NCBI RefSeq assembly: GCF_947495455.1
Contig: NZ_CANLZC010000007.1
Location: forward strand, 24,112 to 88,111
Reading direction: 5' to 3'
From: an uncultured Shewanella sp.
GTDB taxonomy: Bacteria; Pseudomonadota; Gammaproteobacteria; Enterobacterales; Shewanellaceae
DNA: 64,000 nucleotides
The translations under genes were made by a program, and so were the position numbers. The first letter of the stretch is position 1, and the number at the start of each line of letters is the position of its first letter. The notes beneath the pieces were generated by a model, which saw only the letters and a program-made list of their open reading frames with translations, had not been told where the DNA came from and did not search any database. Positions 26,551 to 38,355 of the stretch are shown piece after piece.

Positions 26551-27663
26551 ATGTACAATGAATCTCCAATAATCAGACGTCCTTCTACTCGCATTTACGT
26601 CGGTGATGTACCCATTGGTGATGGTGCACCCATTGCTGTGCAGTCAATGACAAATACTCGCACCACAGATGTGGATGCGACCGTTGCTCAAATTAAAGCC
26701 CTTGAAAATGTCGGTGCCGATCTTGTCAGGGTCTCCATTCCAACTATGGACGCTGCTGAAGCATTTAAACAAATTAAGCAGCAAACACGCATTCCATTGA
26801 TTGCTGATATTCATTTTGATTACCGTATTGCACTTAAAGTGGCTGAATACGGGGTTGATTGTCTTCGAATCAATCCAGGTAATATAGGTAATGAAGTGCG
26901 CATTCGAAATGTGGTGGAATGTGCTAGAGATAAAAATATTCCTATTCGCATCGGTGTCAATGGTGGCTCTCTTGAAAAAGATTTAATGGACAAATATAAA
27001 GAGCCGACGCCAGAGGCCCTGCTTGAGTCTGCCATGCGTCATGTGGATATTTTAGATAGACTCAACTTTGATCAATTTAAGGTAAGTGTGAAAGCCTCAG
27101 ATGTTTTTCTAGCGGTTGAATCCTATCGTCTATTGGCCAAACAAATTAAACAGCCTTTACATTTAGGGATCACGGAAGCCGGTGGTGCACGAGCAGGTGC
27201 CGTGAAATCTGCGGTGGGCCTAGGGATGTTATTGGCCGATGGTATTGGCGATACTTTACGTGTGTCTTTAGCGGCGGATCCCGTCGAAGAGATTAAAGTG
27301 GGTTTTGATATTTTAAAATCATTACGTATTCGGTCTCGTGGTATTAACTTTATCGCTTGCCCTTCTTGTTCACGTCAAGAATTTGATGTGATCGCAACAG
27401 TCAATGCTCTAGAGCAACGCTTAGAAGATGTGACCACAGCCATGGATGTGTCCATTATTGGTTGTGTCGTCAACGGCCCCGGTGAAGCATTAGTGTCAGA
27501 TATTGGATTAACAGGCGGACATCGTATGAGTGGTTATTACGATGACGGTGTGAGACAAAAAGAGCGTTTTGATAACCTCAATATTGTGGATTCATTGGAA
27601 GCGAAAATTCGAGCCAAAGCGGCGTTGGTTGATAATCAAATTCCAACCAAAGACATCACATAA
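26551..27663 (+). CDS. ispG: 4-hydroxy-3-methylbut-2-enyl diphosphate synthase (IspG)
   Basis: A 370-residue iron-sulfur enzyme of the MEP isoprenoid pathway, converting the cyclic diphosphate MEcPP to HMBPP. The N-terminal TIM-barrel shows [24 protein letters not shown] and RINPGNIG. The 4Fe-4S cysteines are in [11 protein letters not shown] and [10 protein letters not shown]. Length is normal. It sits between rodZ and hisS as in many gammaproteobacteria. Confidence 0.97.
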   Translation: MYNESPIIRRPSTRIYVGDVPIGDGAPIAVQSMTNTRTTDVDATVAQIKALENVGADLVRVSIPTMDAAEAFKQIKQQTRIPLIADIHFDYRIALKVAEYGVDCLRINPGNIGNEVRIRNVVECARDKNIPIRIGVNGGSLEKDLMDKYKEPTPEALLESAMRHVDILDRLNFDQFKVSVKASDVFLAVESYRLLAKQIKQPLHLGITEAGGARAGAVKSAVGLGMLLADGIGDTLRVSLAADPVEEIKVGFDILKSLRIRSRGINFIACPSCSRQEFDVIATVNALEQRLEDVTTAMDVSIIGCVVNGPGEALVSDIGLTGGHRMSGYYDDGVRQKERFDNLNIVDSLEAKIRAKAALVDNQIPTKDIT

Positions 27664-27807
27664 TTTTAAATGCTCAGCCTATTTCACCAATGAAGTCTCA
27701 AAACTGGTGGGGATTTAAGCGATTAGGCTGAAATGTTGAATTAATGGCATTGCTATTGATAGATAAGCGTGCCTTTCATTTTATAAATGACAGAATGAGT
27801 TAACACA

Positions 27808-29082
27808 GTGGCAAAAACGATCCAAGCAATTCGCGGCATGAACGATATTCTGCCAGCACAAAGTCCAATCTGGCAAAAAGTTGAAAGTGTATTAAGAGAA
27901 TCAGTCAGTGCTTATGGTTACAGTGAAATTCGTACTCCTATTGTAGAAAGCACCGATCTTTTTAAACGCTCTATCGGTGAAGTGACCGATATTGTTGAAA
28001 AAGAAATGTATACTTTTGACGATCGAAATGGTGACAGTTTAACCTTGCGTCCTGAAGGGACAGCATCGACTGTGCGTGCAGGTAATCAACATGGCTTGCT
28101 GTACAATCAAGAACAACGTCTATGGTATATGGGGCCGATGTTTAGACATGAACGTCCTCAAAAAGGACGCTATCGTCAATTCCATCAGTTTGGTGTGGAA
28201 GTTTACGGCATCGCCAGTGCCGACAGTGATGCTGAAGTGCTGATGTTGTCTGCACGTTTATGGCAAAAGTTAGGCGTTAGTGAGCATGTTCGCTTAGAAA
28301 TTAATACCTTAGGCGATAGTGATGAGCGAGCACAATATCGCGATGCGCTGATTACGTTTCTTGAAACCCATAAAGACGTACTCGATGAAGACAGCAAGCG
28401 TCGTATGTATACAAATCCATTGCGGGTATTAGATACTAAAAATGCCGCTATTCAAGCCATCTTAGCCGATGCGCCTACTTTGTCTGATTATTTAGGTGAA
28501 GATTCTCGTCAACATTTTTCACATTTTTGTGAACTCTTAGACGCCGTTGGCATCCAATACACCATTAATCCTCGTTTAGTGCGTGGTTTAGATTATTATA
28601 ATCGCACTGTTTTTGAATGGATCACCGACAGTTTAGGCTCTCAGGGGACTGTGCTTGCTGGTGGGCGTTACGACGGTTTAGTCGGCCAGCTCGGCGGAAA
28701 AGCCACTCCCGCTGTTGGCTTTGCCATGGGTATTGAACGTATTGTATTATTGCTTGAAACCTTGGCATTGACGAAAGATATTCCAGCTGCGGTGGATGTG
28801 TATGTTGCTGGAATGGGAGATAATTGCCGTATTGCCGCCGTTAAGCTGGCAGAGCAATTGCGCACTCGCTTGCCACACTGTAAAGTAATGACCCATTGTG
28901 GTGGTGGAAACGTCAAAAAACAAATGAAACGTGCCGATAACAGTGGTGCCAGTATTGCGCTCATTATCGGTGAGAATGAATTAGAGAACAACCAAGTTGT
29001 GGTTAAGCATTTACGCGATGGTAAAGCGCAAGCCGTGGTGGCTCAGGATGCATTAGCTGCATATATTGCAGAACTGATTTAA
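27808..29082 (+). CDS. hisS: Histidyl-tRNA synthetase
   Basis: A 424-residue class II synthetase charging tRNA-His. Motif 2 is seen in [21 protein letters not shown], the histidine-specific loops in [13 protein letters not shown] and AGGRYDGLV, and motif 3 in [14 protein letters not shown]. The C-terminal 95 residues form the anticodon-binding domain. The start is GTG 27808; no ATG fits the conserved N-terminus [12 protein letters not shown]. The gene is followed by yfgM after 14 bp. Confidence 0.97.
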   Translation: MAKTIQAIRGMNDILPAQSPIWQKVESVLRESVSAYGYSEIRTPIVESTDLFKRSIGEVTDIVEKEMYTFDDRNGDSLTLRPEGTASTVRAGNQHGLLYNQEQRLWYMGPMFRHERPQKGRYRQFHQFGVEVYGIASADSDAEVLMLSARLWQKLGVSEHVRLEINTLGDSDERAQYRDALITFLETHKDVLDEDSKRRMYTNPLRVLDTKNAAIQAILADAPTLSDYLGEDSRQHFSHFCELLDAVGIQYTINPRLVRGLDYYNRTVFEWITDSLGSQGTVLAGGRYDGLVGQLGGKATPAVGFAMGIERIVLLLETLALTKDIPAAVDVYVAGMGDNCRIAAVKLAEQLRTRLPHCKVMTHCGGGNVKKQMKRADNSGASIALIIGENELENNQVVVKHLRDGKAQAVVAQDALAAYIAELI

Positions 29083-29096
29083 TAGGGGAAGAGTAC

Positions 29097-29717
29097 ATGG
29101 AAATTTATAGCACAGAAGAACAGCAAGTTGATGCTATCAAACAGTTCTGGAAAGATTACGGTACTTCCATTGTCATTGGGGCTGTTGTTGGATTAGGTGG
29201 ACTATTTGGTTGGAATTATTATTCTGATCATCAAGTGAAGCAAAATGAAACAGCATCAGAAGCTTTTCAAGCGCTAACAGCCTCAGGTGAAACTGAAGCC
29301 CAATTATTAACAGGTGCTGAAAATTTCTCGAAAAATTACAATGAGTCAGGCTATCAAGCTTTGATTGAACTTATGGTTGCAAAAGCGGCTGTTGAACAAG
29401 AAGATTATGAGAAAGCCATGACAGCATTGAAAAGTGTCATTGCCAGTAATCCAGATCAAAGTTTAGTGATGTTAGCCAGTATTCGTCTAGCGAGAGTACA
29501 AGCACAGCAAGGTCAGTTTGCTGCTGCCATTGCCACCTTAGATCAAGTGACCGCTCCTGCTTTTTCGGCTCAGCGTGATGAGCTAAAAGGGGATTTTTTG
29601 GTGCAACAAGGTGAAGATGAACAAGCCAAAACGGCTTACCAATCGGCGATTGATGAAGGTGGATTGGCCACAAGTCCCGCCTTACAAATGAAGTTAGATA
29701 ATTTAAATAAGGCATAA
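29097..29717 (+). CDS. yfgM: YfgM, ancillary SecYEG translocon subunit
   Basis: A 206-residue membrane-anchored protein. The N-terminal motif EEQQVDAIKQFWKDYG precedes one membrane helix (about 22-42), then a periplasmic TPR-like domain. YfgM works with PpiD at the Sec translocon and in stress signalling. The order hisS-yfgM-bamB-der is the standard one, and the spacing on both sides is 11-14 bp, so these genes form one operon. Confidence 0.93.
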   Translation: MEIYSTEEQQVDAIKQFWKDYGTSIVIGAVVGLGGLFGWNYYSDHQVKQNETASEAFQALTASGETEAQLLTGAENFSKNYNESGYQALIELMVAKAAVEQEDYEKAMTALKSVIASNPDQSLVMLASIRLARVQAQQGQFAAAIATLDQVTAPAFSAQRDELKGDFLVQQGEDEQAKTAYQSAIDEGGLATSPALQMKLDNLNKA

Positions 29718-29728
29718 GGGAACTGCCC

Positions 29729-30916
29729 ATGAAGTCTTGGTGCAAAGCATTATTTGCGTGTAGTTTGAGCATAGGTTTATTATCAGCTTGTTCTTCAACG
29801 GATGTTGAAGAAGAGCCAGTTAGTGAGCTGAGCAGCATTCAAGCGAGCGTTTTTCCAACCGTCAGTTGGAGCGAAAGTGTCGGTGATGGCGTGGGCAGAT
29901 ATTATTCACGTTTAGCACCAGCAGTGCGGTACGGTAAGTTATTTGTTGCTGATAGAGCTGGCCTCATAAAGGCATTTAATGAAGAGACAGGAAAGCCTGT
30001 CTGGTCGGTTGATTTAAGTGATAAATTTAAAGAAGATGTGCTGCCAACCAGTAGAGGAATATTATTATCAGCTGGCATTACTGCTGCTCGTAATAAAGTG
30101 TTTATCGGTGCTGAAAATGGTTTATTAGTGGCTTTAGATGCCGAAACTGGTGATATTCTTTGGCATGTGATGGCCGATGGTGAACTTTTATCAGCGCCAA
30201 CTGTGGGTGATGAAATTGTGACGGTGAATACCGGGAATGGTTCATTACAAGCTTTTGATGTGAGTGATGGCACTAGCCTATGGACTTACCACACCCAATT
30301 GCCAAGCTTAACCTTGCGCGGCACAGGTTCAGCGGCTTATGAGGCGGGTGGATTTTTTGTGGGCACTGCGGATGGTAAAATTGCCGTTGTAGTGAAAACC
30401 AATGGTCAAGCTGCTTGGGAGCAAGCGATTTATACGCCAAAAGGCGGTAATGAATTTGCCCGTATGGCCGATGTGGATATGAAGCCTTTATTACTCGGTG
30501 ATAATATTTATGCGGTCAGTTATAACGGTAATCTTGTTTCTATGGAAATGCGTTCGGGCCGTATCGTTTGGTCTCGTCAGTATTCCAGTTTTCAAGAATT
30601 AGCCTACTTGGGCGCCAATTTATTTGTCGTAGATGATCACAGCCGAGTGTATGCTGTTAATCGGCGTAATGGGCTTGAGCTTTGGTCCAATACTGAGTTA
30701 TCAAATCGCGATTTAACCTCACCTGTTGTATTTAATGGCTATTTAGTCGTGGGTGATTTTGAAGGTTATCTGCATTTTCTTGATGTTAGCACAGGTGAAA
30801 TCATTGGCCGTATTCAAGTCGATAGCTCAGGTTTATACAGTCGCCCCCTTGTTGTTGGTGACAGTTTATATGTACAAGCACGTGATGGCGTAGTGTCTAA
30901 GGTGACCCTTCCTTAA
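29729..30916 (+). CDS. bamB: Outer-membrane assembly lipoprotein BamB
   Basis: A 395-residue beta-propeller lipoprotein of the BAM complex, which folds proteins into the outer membrane. The signal peptide ends in LLSACSS with lipid-modified Cys21. PQQ-like repeats follow (for example VFIGAENGLLVALDAETGDI, VGDFEGYLHFLDVSTGEI). Length matches the family. A terminator follows, partly separating it from der. Confidence 0.95.
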   Translation: MKSWCKALFACSLSIGLLSACSSTDVEEEPVSELSSIQASVFPTVSWSESVGDGVGRYYSRLAPAVRYGKLFVADRAGLIKAFNEETGKPVWSVDLSDKFKEDVLPTSRGILLSAGITAARNKVFIGAENGLLVALDAETGDILWHVMADGELLSAPTVGDEIVTVNTGNGSLQAFDVSDGTSLWTYHTQLPSLTLRGTGSAAYEAGGFFVGTADGKIAVVVKTNGQAAWEQAIYTPKGGNEFARMADVDMKPLLLGDNIYAVSYNGNLVSMEMRSGRIVWSRQYSSFQELAYLGANLFVVDDHSRVYAVNRRNGLELWSNTELSNRDLTSPVVFNGYLVVGDFEGYLHFLDVSTGEIIGRIQVDSSGLYSRPLVVGDSLYVQARDGVVSKVTLP

Positions 30917-30938
30917 ATAACGTAGTATCAATAAGATA

Positions 30939-30970
30939 GGGCCCTCAGCTATACTGCTGGGGGCTTTTTA
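30939..30970 (+). terminator. Terminator between bamB and der
   Basis: GCCCTCAGC and GCTGGGGGC form a 9-base stem with one G-T pair, followed by five T residues. It may attenuate rather than fully end transcription into der. Confidence 0.85.
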
Positions 30971-31001
30971 TTTCAAAATAGTAAGTAATAGAGGCAAATA
31001 A

Positions 31002-32474
31002 ATGATCCCTGTAGTGGCCCTAGTTGGGCGTCCCAATGTTGGTAAGTCGACACTGTTTAATCGACTGACGCGCACCAGAGACGCACTTGTTGCTGACTTT
31101 CCTGGCTTAACTCGAGATCGTAAATATGGCCGAGCTCATTTGGCAGGTTATGAATTTATCGTGGTCGATACCGGTGGTATTGATGGCACGGAAGAAGGGA
31201 TTGAAACCCGTATGGCTGAGCAGTCATTAGCGGCTATTGAAGAAGCCGATGTGGTTTTATTTATGACTGATGCCCGCGCGGGGTTAACTGCGGCAGATTT
31301 AGCGATTGCTCAACATTTAAGAAGTCGTGAGAAAACCACTTTTGTTGTGGCCAATAAAGTCGATGGCATCGATGCCGATTCGGCTTGTGCTGAATTTTGG
31401 TCACTGGGCTTAGGTGAAGTCTATCAAATGGCTGCGGCTCAAGGTCGTGGTGTCACGAATATGATTGAGTACTCTCTTGCCCCTTATGCTGAAGCCATGG
31501 GCATTGTCAAAGATGGCGAGGCGATTGAAGACGAAGAAGAGCGCGAATATACCGAAGAAGAAGCCGAAGCTGAGCAAAAGCGTTTGCAAGACTTGCCGAT
31601 AAAATTGGCCATTATCGGTAAACCGAATGTGGGTAAATCAACCTTGATTAACCGTATTTTAGGTGAAGAGCGTGTGGTGGTTTATGATGAACCTGGCACG
31701 ACTCGCGACAGTATTTATATTCCCATGGAGCGAGAAGGGCGTGAATATGTTCTGATCGATACTGCGGGTGTACGTCGCCGTTCAAAAGTACATGAAACTG
31801 TTGAGAAATTCTCGGTCATTAAAACACTCAAAGCGGTTGAAGACAGTAATGTGGTGTTATTAGTGATCGATGCCCGTGAAGGGATTGCAGAGCAAGATCT
31901 CGGTTTGTTAGGTTTTGCGTTAAATGCGGGCCGTGCCTTAGTCATTGCAGTTAACAAGTGGGACGGTATCGATCAAGATGTTAAAGATAGGGTGAAAAGC
32001 GAACTCGATCGTCGTTTAGGCTTTATTGATTTTGCGCGTATTCATTTTATTTCAGCATTACATGGCACAGGCGTGGGGCATATTTATGAGTCTATCGAAG
32101 AAGCCTATGACAGTGCGACAACCCGCGTGAGCACAGCAATGTTAACGCGCATTATGCAAATGGCGCAAGACGATCATCAGCCACCCTTAGTGAATGGTCG
32201 CCGAGTGAAATTAAAATACGCCCATGCTGGGGGCTATAATCCTCCGATTGTGGTGGTGCATGGTAATCAAGTGAAAAAATTACCGGATTCTTACAAACGC
32301 TTTATGATGAACTATTATCGTCGTTCATTAAAAGTGATGGGAACGCCCATTCAATTGCGTTTTCAAGAAGGGGGCAATCCCTTTGAAGGTATGAACACGA
32401 AAAAGCTAACCGTGAGCCAAGAAAGACGCCGTAAGCGCATGGCAAGTCATATTAAAGATAAGAATAAAGGGTAA
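31002..32474 (+). CDS. der: Ribosome-assembly GTPase Der (EngA)
   Basis: A 490-residue protein with two GTPase domains in tandem: [11 protein letters not shown] from about residue 8 and [11 protein letters not shown] from about residue 205. Matching DTGGI and DTAGV switch motifs and NKVD/NKWD specificity motifs are present. The KH-like C-terminal domain and the basic tail ([14 protein letters not shown]) are present. It acts in 50S subunit maturation. An acidic linker ([17 protein letters not shown]) joins the two G domains. Confidence 0.97.
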   Translation: MIPVVALVGRPNVGKSTLFNRLTRTRDALVADFPGLTRDRKYGRAHLAGYEFIVVDTGGIDGTEEGIETRMAEQSLAAIEEADVVLFMTDARAGLTAADLAIAQHLRSREKTTFVVANKVDGIDADSACAEFWSLGLGEVYQMAAAQGRGVTNMIEYSLAPYAEAMGIVKDGEAIEDEEEREYTEEEAEAEQKRLQDLPIKLAIIGKPNVGKSTLINRILGEERVVVYDEPGTTRDSIYIPMEREGREYVLIDTAGVRRRSKVHETVEKFSVIKTLKAVEDSNVVLLVIDAREGIAEQDLGLLGFALNAGRALVIAVNKWDGIDQDVKDRVKSELDRRLGFIDFARIHFISALHGTGVGHIYESIEEAYDSATTRVSTAMLTRIMQMAQDDHQPPLVNGRRVKLKYAHAGGYNPPIVVVHGNQVKKLPDSYKRFMMNYYRRSLKVMGTPIQLRFQEGGNPFEGMNTKKLTVSQERRRKRMASHIKDKNKG

Positions 32475-32495
32475 TTTAATCCTTATGTTTAAGTT

Positions 32496-32523
32496 AAAAA
32501 GGAGCCGAAAGGTTCCTTTTTTT
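32496..32523. terminator. Bidirectional terminator between der and xseA
   Basis: AAAAAGGAGCC and GGTTCCTTTTT enclose a GAAA tetraloop, with a T-run on both strands. It serves the convergent der and xseA genes. Confidence 0.9.
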
Positions 32524-32528
32524 GTGTT

Positions 32529-33875
32529 TTACTCTTTTTGGGTGGCATTAATGACGGTCGATTGCACTTCGCCAAAGCGCAATCGTGTGTTTAATGTATC
32601 ACCGACTTTAATATCATCCGTATTTCTGAGCACTTGTCCTTGGTTATCAAAGGTTATACTGTAGCCTCGACTGAGTGTCGCCAATGGACTCACAGTGTCG
32701 AGTTGGTGTGTCAGGTGATTAAATTGCTGCTCTTTTTGCTTCATTAAGCTGCTCATGGCATCGAACAAGCGTTTATGCTGGTGCGCTAATTGATGAGTAC
32801 TGAGTGCCAGCTTATGGCTTGGCGATTGATGATTCAATCTGTGCAGTAAAGCCTGTTGTTTGAGAGTGAGTTTATTTAAATAACGCTCCAGTGCATTGAT
32901 AAGTTTTAGTTGTACTTCATCAAAGCCTTGCTGAAAGGTTTGCAAGCGTCGCTTGGGATCGTGGCGATATAATTGATGATTGAGTCTGTCAGTTTCGGCT
33001 TGTTTTTGCAATAAAAAGTGCTGCCAGCTTTGTTTTAATCGAGAGTGCTGAGTGAGTAATTTTTGTTGTTTATTTACTGTATCTTTTGACAATAATTCAG
33101 CGGCTGCAGAAGGGGTTGGCGCTCTGAGATCGGCCACATAATCACTGATGGTGGTATCTATTTCGTGACCCACGGCCGAGATGAGTGGAATGACACTGTT
33201 ATAAATATGGTGCGCCAAAGTTTCGTCATTAAAACACCAAAGATCTTCTAATGAACCGCCCCCTCGTGTCAGCAGTAACACATCGACTTCATTGCGGGCA
33301 TTGGCATTGACTATTGCTCGACATAAGCCTTTTGCCGCGACCGCGCCTTGAACTTGTGCGGGATAAATAATCACTTCAATAGAAGGATCGCGCCTTTTGA
33401 GGACATGTAAAATATCACGAATGGCAGCGCCAGTGGGTGAAGTTATCACTCCAATACGCTGTATATTTAAGGGTAAATCTCGTTTGGTATGAGTGGCAAA
33501 TAAGCCTTCCGAGGAGAGTTTTAATTTTAAGGCTTCATATTGCTGAGCGAGTAACCCATCGCCCGCTGGCTGCATACTATCGATAAGTAATTGATAATCA
33601 CCTCTGGGTTCATAAACACTAATATTACCTCGAACTAAGACTTGCTGGCCGTTCGCTGGTCGAAAGGTGACTTGTTGATTACGGCCTTTAAACATGGCGC
33701 AGCGAATTTGAGAGCGCGTGTCTTTTAAGGTTAAGTACCAATGACCAGAGCTGGGTGCAGAAAAGTTAGAAATTTCGGCATTGAGCCAGACTCGGCTCAA
33801 TTGACCTTCGAGTAACTGACGTACTTCACCATTGAGACGTGAGACAGTATAAACATGGTTTTTATTTTTTGGCAT
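32529..33875 (-). CDS. xseA: Exodeoxyribonuclease VII large subunit
   Basis: A 448-residue catalytic subunit of ExoVII, which degrades single-stranded DNA. The N-terminal OB domain ([26 protein letters not shown]) is followed by the nuclease core with [33 protein letters not shown] and [14 protein letters not shown] long coiled-coil region (about 270-400) and a C-terminal segment LSRGYSIT complete it. The small subunit xseB is elsewhere. It is divergent from guaB. Confidence 0.96.
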   Translation of the reverse strand: MPKNKNHVYTVSRLNGEVRQLLEGQLSRVWLNAEISNFSAPSSGHWYLTLKDTRSQIRCAMFKGRNQQVTFRPANGQQVLVRGNISVYEPRGDYQLLIDSMQPAGDGLLAQQYEALKLKLSSEGLFATHTKRDLPLNIQRIGVITSPTGAAIRDILHVLKRRDPSIEVIIYPAQVQGAVAAKGLCRAIVNANARNEVDVLLLTRGGGSLEDLWCFNDETLAHHIYNSVIPLISAVGHEIDTTISDYVADLRAPTPSAAAELLSKDTVNKQQKLLTQHSRLKQSWQHFLLQKQAETDRLNHQLYRHDPKRRLQTFQQGFDEVQLKLINALERYLNKLTLKQQALLHRLNHQSPSHKLALSTHQLAHQHKRLFDAMSSLMKQKEQQFNHLTHQLDTVSPLATLSRGYSITFDNQGQVLRNTDDIKVGDTLNTRLRFGEVQSTVINATQKE

Positions 33876-33944
33876 AAGTCTATTTCATTGCAGCTTATTT
33901 TCGAGGCTGAGTGATTGCAAATAAGTTTCAGCGCTATTTTCCAT

Positions 33945-33972
33945 TTACTTGAATAGATATGCAAGGTATAAT
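33945..33972 (+). promoter_or_regulatory. Candidate guaBA promoter
   Basis: TTACTT and a perfect TATAAT are separated by 16 bases, about 55 bases before the guaB start codon. Confidence 0.55.
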
Positions 33973-34025
33973 CTCGCCGCAATATTTACCCACCTAAATC
34001 TGACTCTCTTTTGGGGACATGTTGC

Positions 34026-35489
34026 ATGCTAAGATTGAAAAAAGAAGCGTTAACTTTTGATGATGTGTTGCTGGTGCCAGCGCACTCCACCGTTCTGCCT
34101 AATACTGCCTCGCTGAAAACTCGCCTGACCAATAAAATCGACCTTAACATGCCTATCGTTTCCGCTGCAATGGATACTGTAACTGAAGCGCGTTTAGCTA
34201 TTGCCATGGCACAAGAAGGTGGCATGGGTTTTATTCATAAAAACATGAGCATAGAGCAGCAAGCTGAGGAAGTGCGTAAGGTAAAAATTTACGAAGCGGG
34301 TATCGTACAGCAGCCTGTTACTGTTACTCCAGATACCAGTCTTGAAACCTTAAAGGCGTTAACGGCTAAGCATGGTTTTGCAGGTTATCCTGTGGTCACT
34401 CGTGCGAACGAATTAGTGGGGATCATCACAGGTCGTGATGTGCGTTTTATCACAGATTGGAGCCGCACAGTCGATGAAGTGATGACGCCAAAAGCAAGGC
34501 TAGTGACAGTACTTGAAGGAACGCCATTACCGGATGTGCAAAAACTCATGCACACTAATCGCATAGAAAAAGTCTTAGTGGTGGATAATGACTTTAAATT
34601 AAAAGGCCTTATCACAGTTAAAGATTTCCAAAAAGCCGAACAAAAACCTAACGCTTGTAAAGATGAGTTAGGCCGCCTACGTGTGGGCGCCGCTGTGGGT
34701 GCGGGTGCGGGGAACGAAGATCGCGTCGATGCATTGGTTGCCGCTGGTGTGGATGTATTATTAATCGATTCCTCTCACGGCCATTCTGAAGGTGTATTGC
34801 AACGTATTCGTGATACTCGCGAAAAATACCCAGAGCTTCAAATTGTGGGCGGTAACGTGGCTACGGCAGAAGGGGCGTTAGCGCTGGTTGAAGCAGGTGT
34901 TAATGCCGTAAAAGTAGGGATTGGCCCAGGATCGATTTGTACAACACGTATTGTAACGGGTGTGGGTGTACCACAAATTACGGCAGTGTCTGACGCCGCC
35001 GCCGCGATTGCACATCTTGATATTCCTGTGATTGCCGATGGCGGCATTCGTTTCTCCGGTGATTTGGCCAAAGCGTTAGCCGCTGGCGCATCGTGTATCA
35101 TGGCAGGCTCTATGTTTGCTGGAACCGATGAAGCGCCGGGTGAAACTGAGCTATATAAGGGCCGTGCCTATAAATCTTATCGTGGTATGGGTTCATTAGG
35201 TGCTATGACACAAGGCTCGTCCGATCGTTATTTCCAAAGCGATAATGCAGCCGATAAATTAGTGCCTGAAGGCATTGAAGGGCGTGTGCCTTATAAAGGG
35301 AAATTAAAAGAAATTATTCATCAGTATATGGGCGGTTTACGTTCATGTATGGGACTGACGGGTTGCCCAACTATTAGCGCACTCAATGAGAAGGCTGAAT
35401 TTGTTAAGGTGACTTCGGCAGGCATGGGTGAGTCCCATGTCCATGATGTGCAAATGAGTAAAGAAGCGCCAAATTACCGCTCTTCCTAA
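34026..35489 (+). CDS. guaB: IMP dehydrogenase
   Basis: A 487-residue enzyme oxidising IMP to XMP, the committed step to guanine nucleotides. The catalytic loop [11 protein letters not shown] is present. The CBS pair is inserted between about 90 and 205, and the mobile flap RGMGSLGAM with a downstream SSDRYFQ is intact. I chose ATG 34026, which gives the canonical N-terminus [16 protein letters not shown] and follows GGGGA. guaA follows after 100 bp, with a GC-rich hairpin between them. Confidence 0.97.
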   Translation: MLRLKKEALTFDDVLLVPAHSTVLPNTASLKTRLTNKIDLNMPIVSAAMDTVTEARLAIAMAQEGGMGFIHKNMSIEQQAEEVRKVKIYEAGIVQQPVTVTPDTSLETLKALTAKHGFAGYPVVTRANELVGIITGRDVRFITDWSRTVDEVMTPKARLVTVLEGTPLPDVQKLMHTNRIEKVLVVDNDFKLKGLITVKDFQKAEQKPNACKDELGRLRVGAAVGAGAGNEDRVDALVAAGVDVLLIDSSHGHSEGVLQRIRDTREKYPELQIVGGNVATAEGALALVEAGVNAVKVGIGPGSICTTRIVTGVGVPQITAVSDAAAAIAHLDIPVIADGGIRFSGDLAKALAAGASCIMAGSMFAGTDEAPGETELYKGRAYKSYRGMGSLGAMTQGSSDRYFQSDNAADKLVPEGIEGRVPYKGKLKEIIHQYMGGLRSCMGLTGCPTISALNEKAEFVKVTSAGMGESHVHDVQMSKEAPNYRSS

Positions 35490-35500
35490 CCTACTTTTGT

Positions 35501-35528
35501 CGAGGCGGCCTATCAAAGGGCCGCCTCG
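35501..35528. other. GC-rich hairpin between guaB and guaA
   Basis: CGAGGCGGCC and GGCCGCCTCG form a perfect 10-base stem without a T-run. It may stabilise or pause the guaBA transcript rather than end it. Confidence 0.6.
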
Positions 35529-35589
35529 CTGCTATTTAGCATAGTCATTTTGATTGTTAATCTAATTGATACAGAGAGATAAGTATTCC

Positions 35590-37167
35590 ATGAGTGATAT
35601 TCATGAGCATAAGATCCTAATTTTAGATTTTGGATCTCAGTACACCCAATTAATCGCCCGTCGTATTCGTGAGATCGGTGTTTATTGTGAATTGTGGGCA
35701 TGGGATGTGTCTGAAGCGCAGATTCAAGAATTTGCCCCAAATGGCATTATTTTAGCCGGCGGCCCTGAAAGTGTGACTCAGGAAAACTCCCCCCGTGCAG
35801 CGGAATATGTGTTTAATGCGGGTGTGCCCGTTCTGGGTATTTGCTATGGCATGCAAACCATGTCAGCGCAATTAGGCGGCGAAGTGATCCAAGGCATTGG
35901 AGAAGGTGAGTTTGGTTATGCTCAAGTCAAACTTGAAGCAGAGTCGACTTTCTTTAAAGATATTCAAGATGCCTTAAGTGAAGACGGTGAGCCACTGCTG
36001 GATGTGTGGATGAGCCACGGCGATAAAGTGTCTAAGATCCCTGAGGGCTTTGTCACAGTCGCGAGTACCGATACCTGTCCATTTGCTGCTATGGCGAATG
36101 AAGACAAGCATTTTTATGGCGTGCAGTTTCATCCAGAGGTCACCCATACTCGTCAGGGTCTGCGCATGTTAGAGAACTTTGCACTGGGTATTTGTCAGTG
36201 TGAAGCGAATTGGAAACCTAGCTCTATTATCGAAGATGCCGTTGCGCGTTTAAAAGCGCAGATTGGTGATGATGAAGTGATTTTAGGTCTATCCGGTGGA
36301 GTGGACTCTTCTGTGGTGGCCATGTTATTACACCGCGCCATCGGTGATAAGCTCACTTGTGTATTTGTCGATAATGGCTTATTGCGTCTCAATGAAGCGA
36401 CGCAAGTGCTGGAGATGTTTGGCGATCGTTTTGGTTTAAACATTGTCCATGTGGATGCTGAAAATCGTTTCCTCGATGCCCTTAAAGGTGAAGCGGATCC
36501 TGAAGCTAAGCGTAAAATTATTGGTCATGTGTTTGTGGATATTTTCGATGAAGAATCCAAAAAATGTGTCAATGCAAAATGGTTAGCACAAGGCACTATT
36601 TACCCAGATGTCATTGAATCTGCAGGCAGCGCAACCGGTAAAGCCCATGTGATTAAGTCTCACCATAATGTAGGTGGGCTGCCCGATGATATGGAATTAG
36701 GCTTAGTCGAGCCTTTGCGTGAACTCTTTAAAGATGAAGTACGTAAAGTGGGTTTAGAACTGGGCCTGCCTTATGACATGCTATATCGTCATCCTTTTCC
36801 AGGTCCGGGCTTAGGTGTGCGTGTGCTAGGTGAAGTGAAAAAAGAATATTGTGATTTATTGCGCCGCGCCGATGCTATCTTTATTGAAGAGCTTCATAAT
36901 GCGGATCTTTACCATAAAGTCAGTCAAGCCTTTACGGTTTTCTTACCAGTTCGCTCGGTGGGCGTGATGGGTGATGGCCGTAAATACGACTGGGTCGTAT
37001 CCTTACGCGCTGTGGAAACCATTGATTTTATGACGGCGCATTGGGCTCACCTGCCCTATGATTTCTTAGGTCGTGTATCTAACCGTATCATCAATGAAAT
37101 CGATGGTATTTCTCGCGTGGTGTATGATATTTCAGGAAAACCACCTGCCACTATTGAGTGGGAATAG
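35590..37167 (+). CDS. guaA: GMP synthase (glutamine-hydrolysing)
   Basis: A 525-residue enzyme converting XMP to GMP. The class I glutamine amidotransferase domain (1-200) has the nucleophile in [10 protein letters not shown] and the His/Glu pair in QFHPEVTHT. The ATP-pyrophosphatase domain has [11 protein letters not shown], and the C-terminal dimerisation domain ends in PPATIEWE, the family-typical terminus. ATG 35590 gives the expected start [15 protein letters not shown]. Confidence 0.97.
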   Translation: MSDIHEHKILILDFGSQYTQLIARRIREIGVYCELWAWDVSEAQIQEFAPNGIILAGGPESVTQENSPRAAEYVFNAGVPVLGICYGMQTMSAQLGGEVIQGIGEGEFGYAQVKLEAESTFFKDIQDALSEDGEPLLDVWMSHGDKVSKIPEGFVTVASTDTCPFAAMANEDKHFYGVQFHPEVTHTRQGLRMLENFALGICQCEANWKPSSIIEDAVARLKAQIGDDEVILGLSGGVDSSVVAMLLHRAIGDKLTCVFVDNGLLRLNEATQVLEMFGDRFGLNIVHVDAENRFLDALKGEADPEAKRKIIGHVFVDIFDEESKKCVNAKWLAQGTIYPDVIESAGSATGKAHVIKSHHNVGGLPDDMELGLVEPLRELFKDEVRKVGLELGLPYDMLYRHPFPGPGLGVRVLGEVKKEYCDLLRRADAIFIEELHNADLYHKVSQAFTVFLPVRSVGVMGDGRKYDWVVSLRAVETIDFMTAHWAHLPYDFLGRVSNRIINEIDGISRVVYDISGKPPATIEWE

Positions 37168-37280
37168 GCGATTGCCCGCGCTCATATTTGAGCCCTGCTC
37201 TTTGCGCGGGTGATGACATTTCAATAGTGGATTAACTTTATGTTAGTCCCATATTGACTTCCCATATTGATTTGAGTATG

Positions 37281-37316
37281 AAATCCCTATTGCTGAAAAC
37301 GAATAGGGATTTTTTT
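37281..37316 (+). terminator. Terminator downstream of guaBA
   Basis: AAATCCCTATT and AATAGGGATTT form an 11-base stem followed by several T residues. A second hairpin without a T-run (CCCGCGC / GCGCGGG, 37175-37210) lies just after the guaA stop. Confidence 0.88.
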
Positions 37317-37355
37317 ATCGCTAGCCTTTGCGTATTGCTAGCGATGGGCTGGTGG

Positions 37356-38160
37356 ATTATCACTCACACCTTACTCACACTAGGCCAAAAGGGATCGACA
37401 GTAAATAACTTCATTTGTTTAACGTTATCTTAATTGAAATGATTGGGTTTATTTAAGTAAATTGCTAGCGCAGATTTTGTGCAAGTACTCCAGTGAGACG
37501 CTGTGAAGCCATCCTTGGCCGCTTTACGATTTCATCCCTGAAACCGAAACTCACTGTTGCATCTACACTGGGTTTTAAAGCAAAAGCAAAGGGGATTTCA
37601 GTCTTAATTAATTTTTATCTGTGGTGAGTCTAAGGTTGTGGATTCTCACTCACACCTCACTCATACTAGGTGTAATTAACAATGTCCTTGGTTTAAATTA
37701 TATTATTTTTAATAGGTTATGTGCAATTCATTAAATTGCTACCGCAGGTTTTGTGCAAATAAAAAAATAACCCGCCGTAAATATATCCCTATAGGCTCAA
37801 CGAAGGCATCCCTGCCTCCGATGGTTATTTTTATATTCACACCTGTTTGAAAAGCAAAAATCAAGAGAAAGAACAGTGAATCATGTTTAATCGTATTGAA
37901 ATTAATTTTGGCACAGCTTTTGTGCAAATAAAAAATAACTCGGTGAGTGAAATATTATTTCAAGCTTACGAACGCGAAGTAGGGACACTAAGCTGGTTTT
38001 TAGATAGGGACATCGTTGTAAATATCTGACCTGCATGGATAGCAGGAAATGATCAGAAATGTCGTGAACAATTTTGGCCCTATAGGCTCAACGAAGGCAT
38101 CCCTGCCTTCGATGGTTATTTTTGCATTTACACTGGGTTTTAAAGTAAAAGTTGTGTGTG
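37356..38160. repeat. Gene-free stretch with repeated intergenic modules
   Basis: Three kinds of short modules recur with changes. CTATAGGCTCAACGAAGGCA with GATGGTTATTTTT starts at 37787 and at 38078. A TTTTGTGCAA module lies near 37474, 37749 and 37916. A module starting ACACTGGGTTTTAAAG lies near 37565 and 38130, with a weaker form at 37840. A phrase TCACTCACAC..ACTCA..ACTAGG occurs at 37358 and 37641. I see no convincing gene. The pattern suggests a dispersed intergenic repeat family, or decayed copies of one element. Confidence 0.7.
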
Positions 38161-38355
38161 GCTGTAACTTGATTGTTTTTAAGGCTGGTTTATTTGATGG
38201 AAATAGAGTAAGTTAATCCATTATTTATAGTTAATACAGTATATTAGCAATGCGTTTATAAAGAGGAGTGTATGGGGCAGCTTTTGAATAAGAGATAGTG
38301 TTAGGGCGTATTGGCATTATACGAAGGTTATATAAATACGAGGAATATTAGGAGT

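Noticed and set aside
37739..37927. 62-residue minus-strand ORF
   Set aside because: It spans the repeated intergenic modules and has no supporting features.
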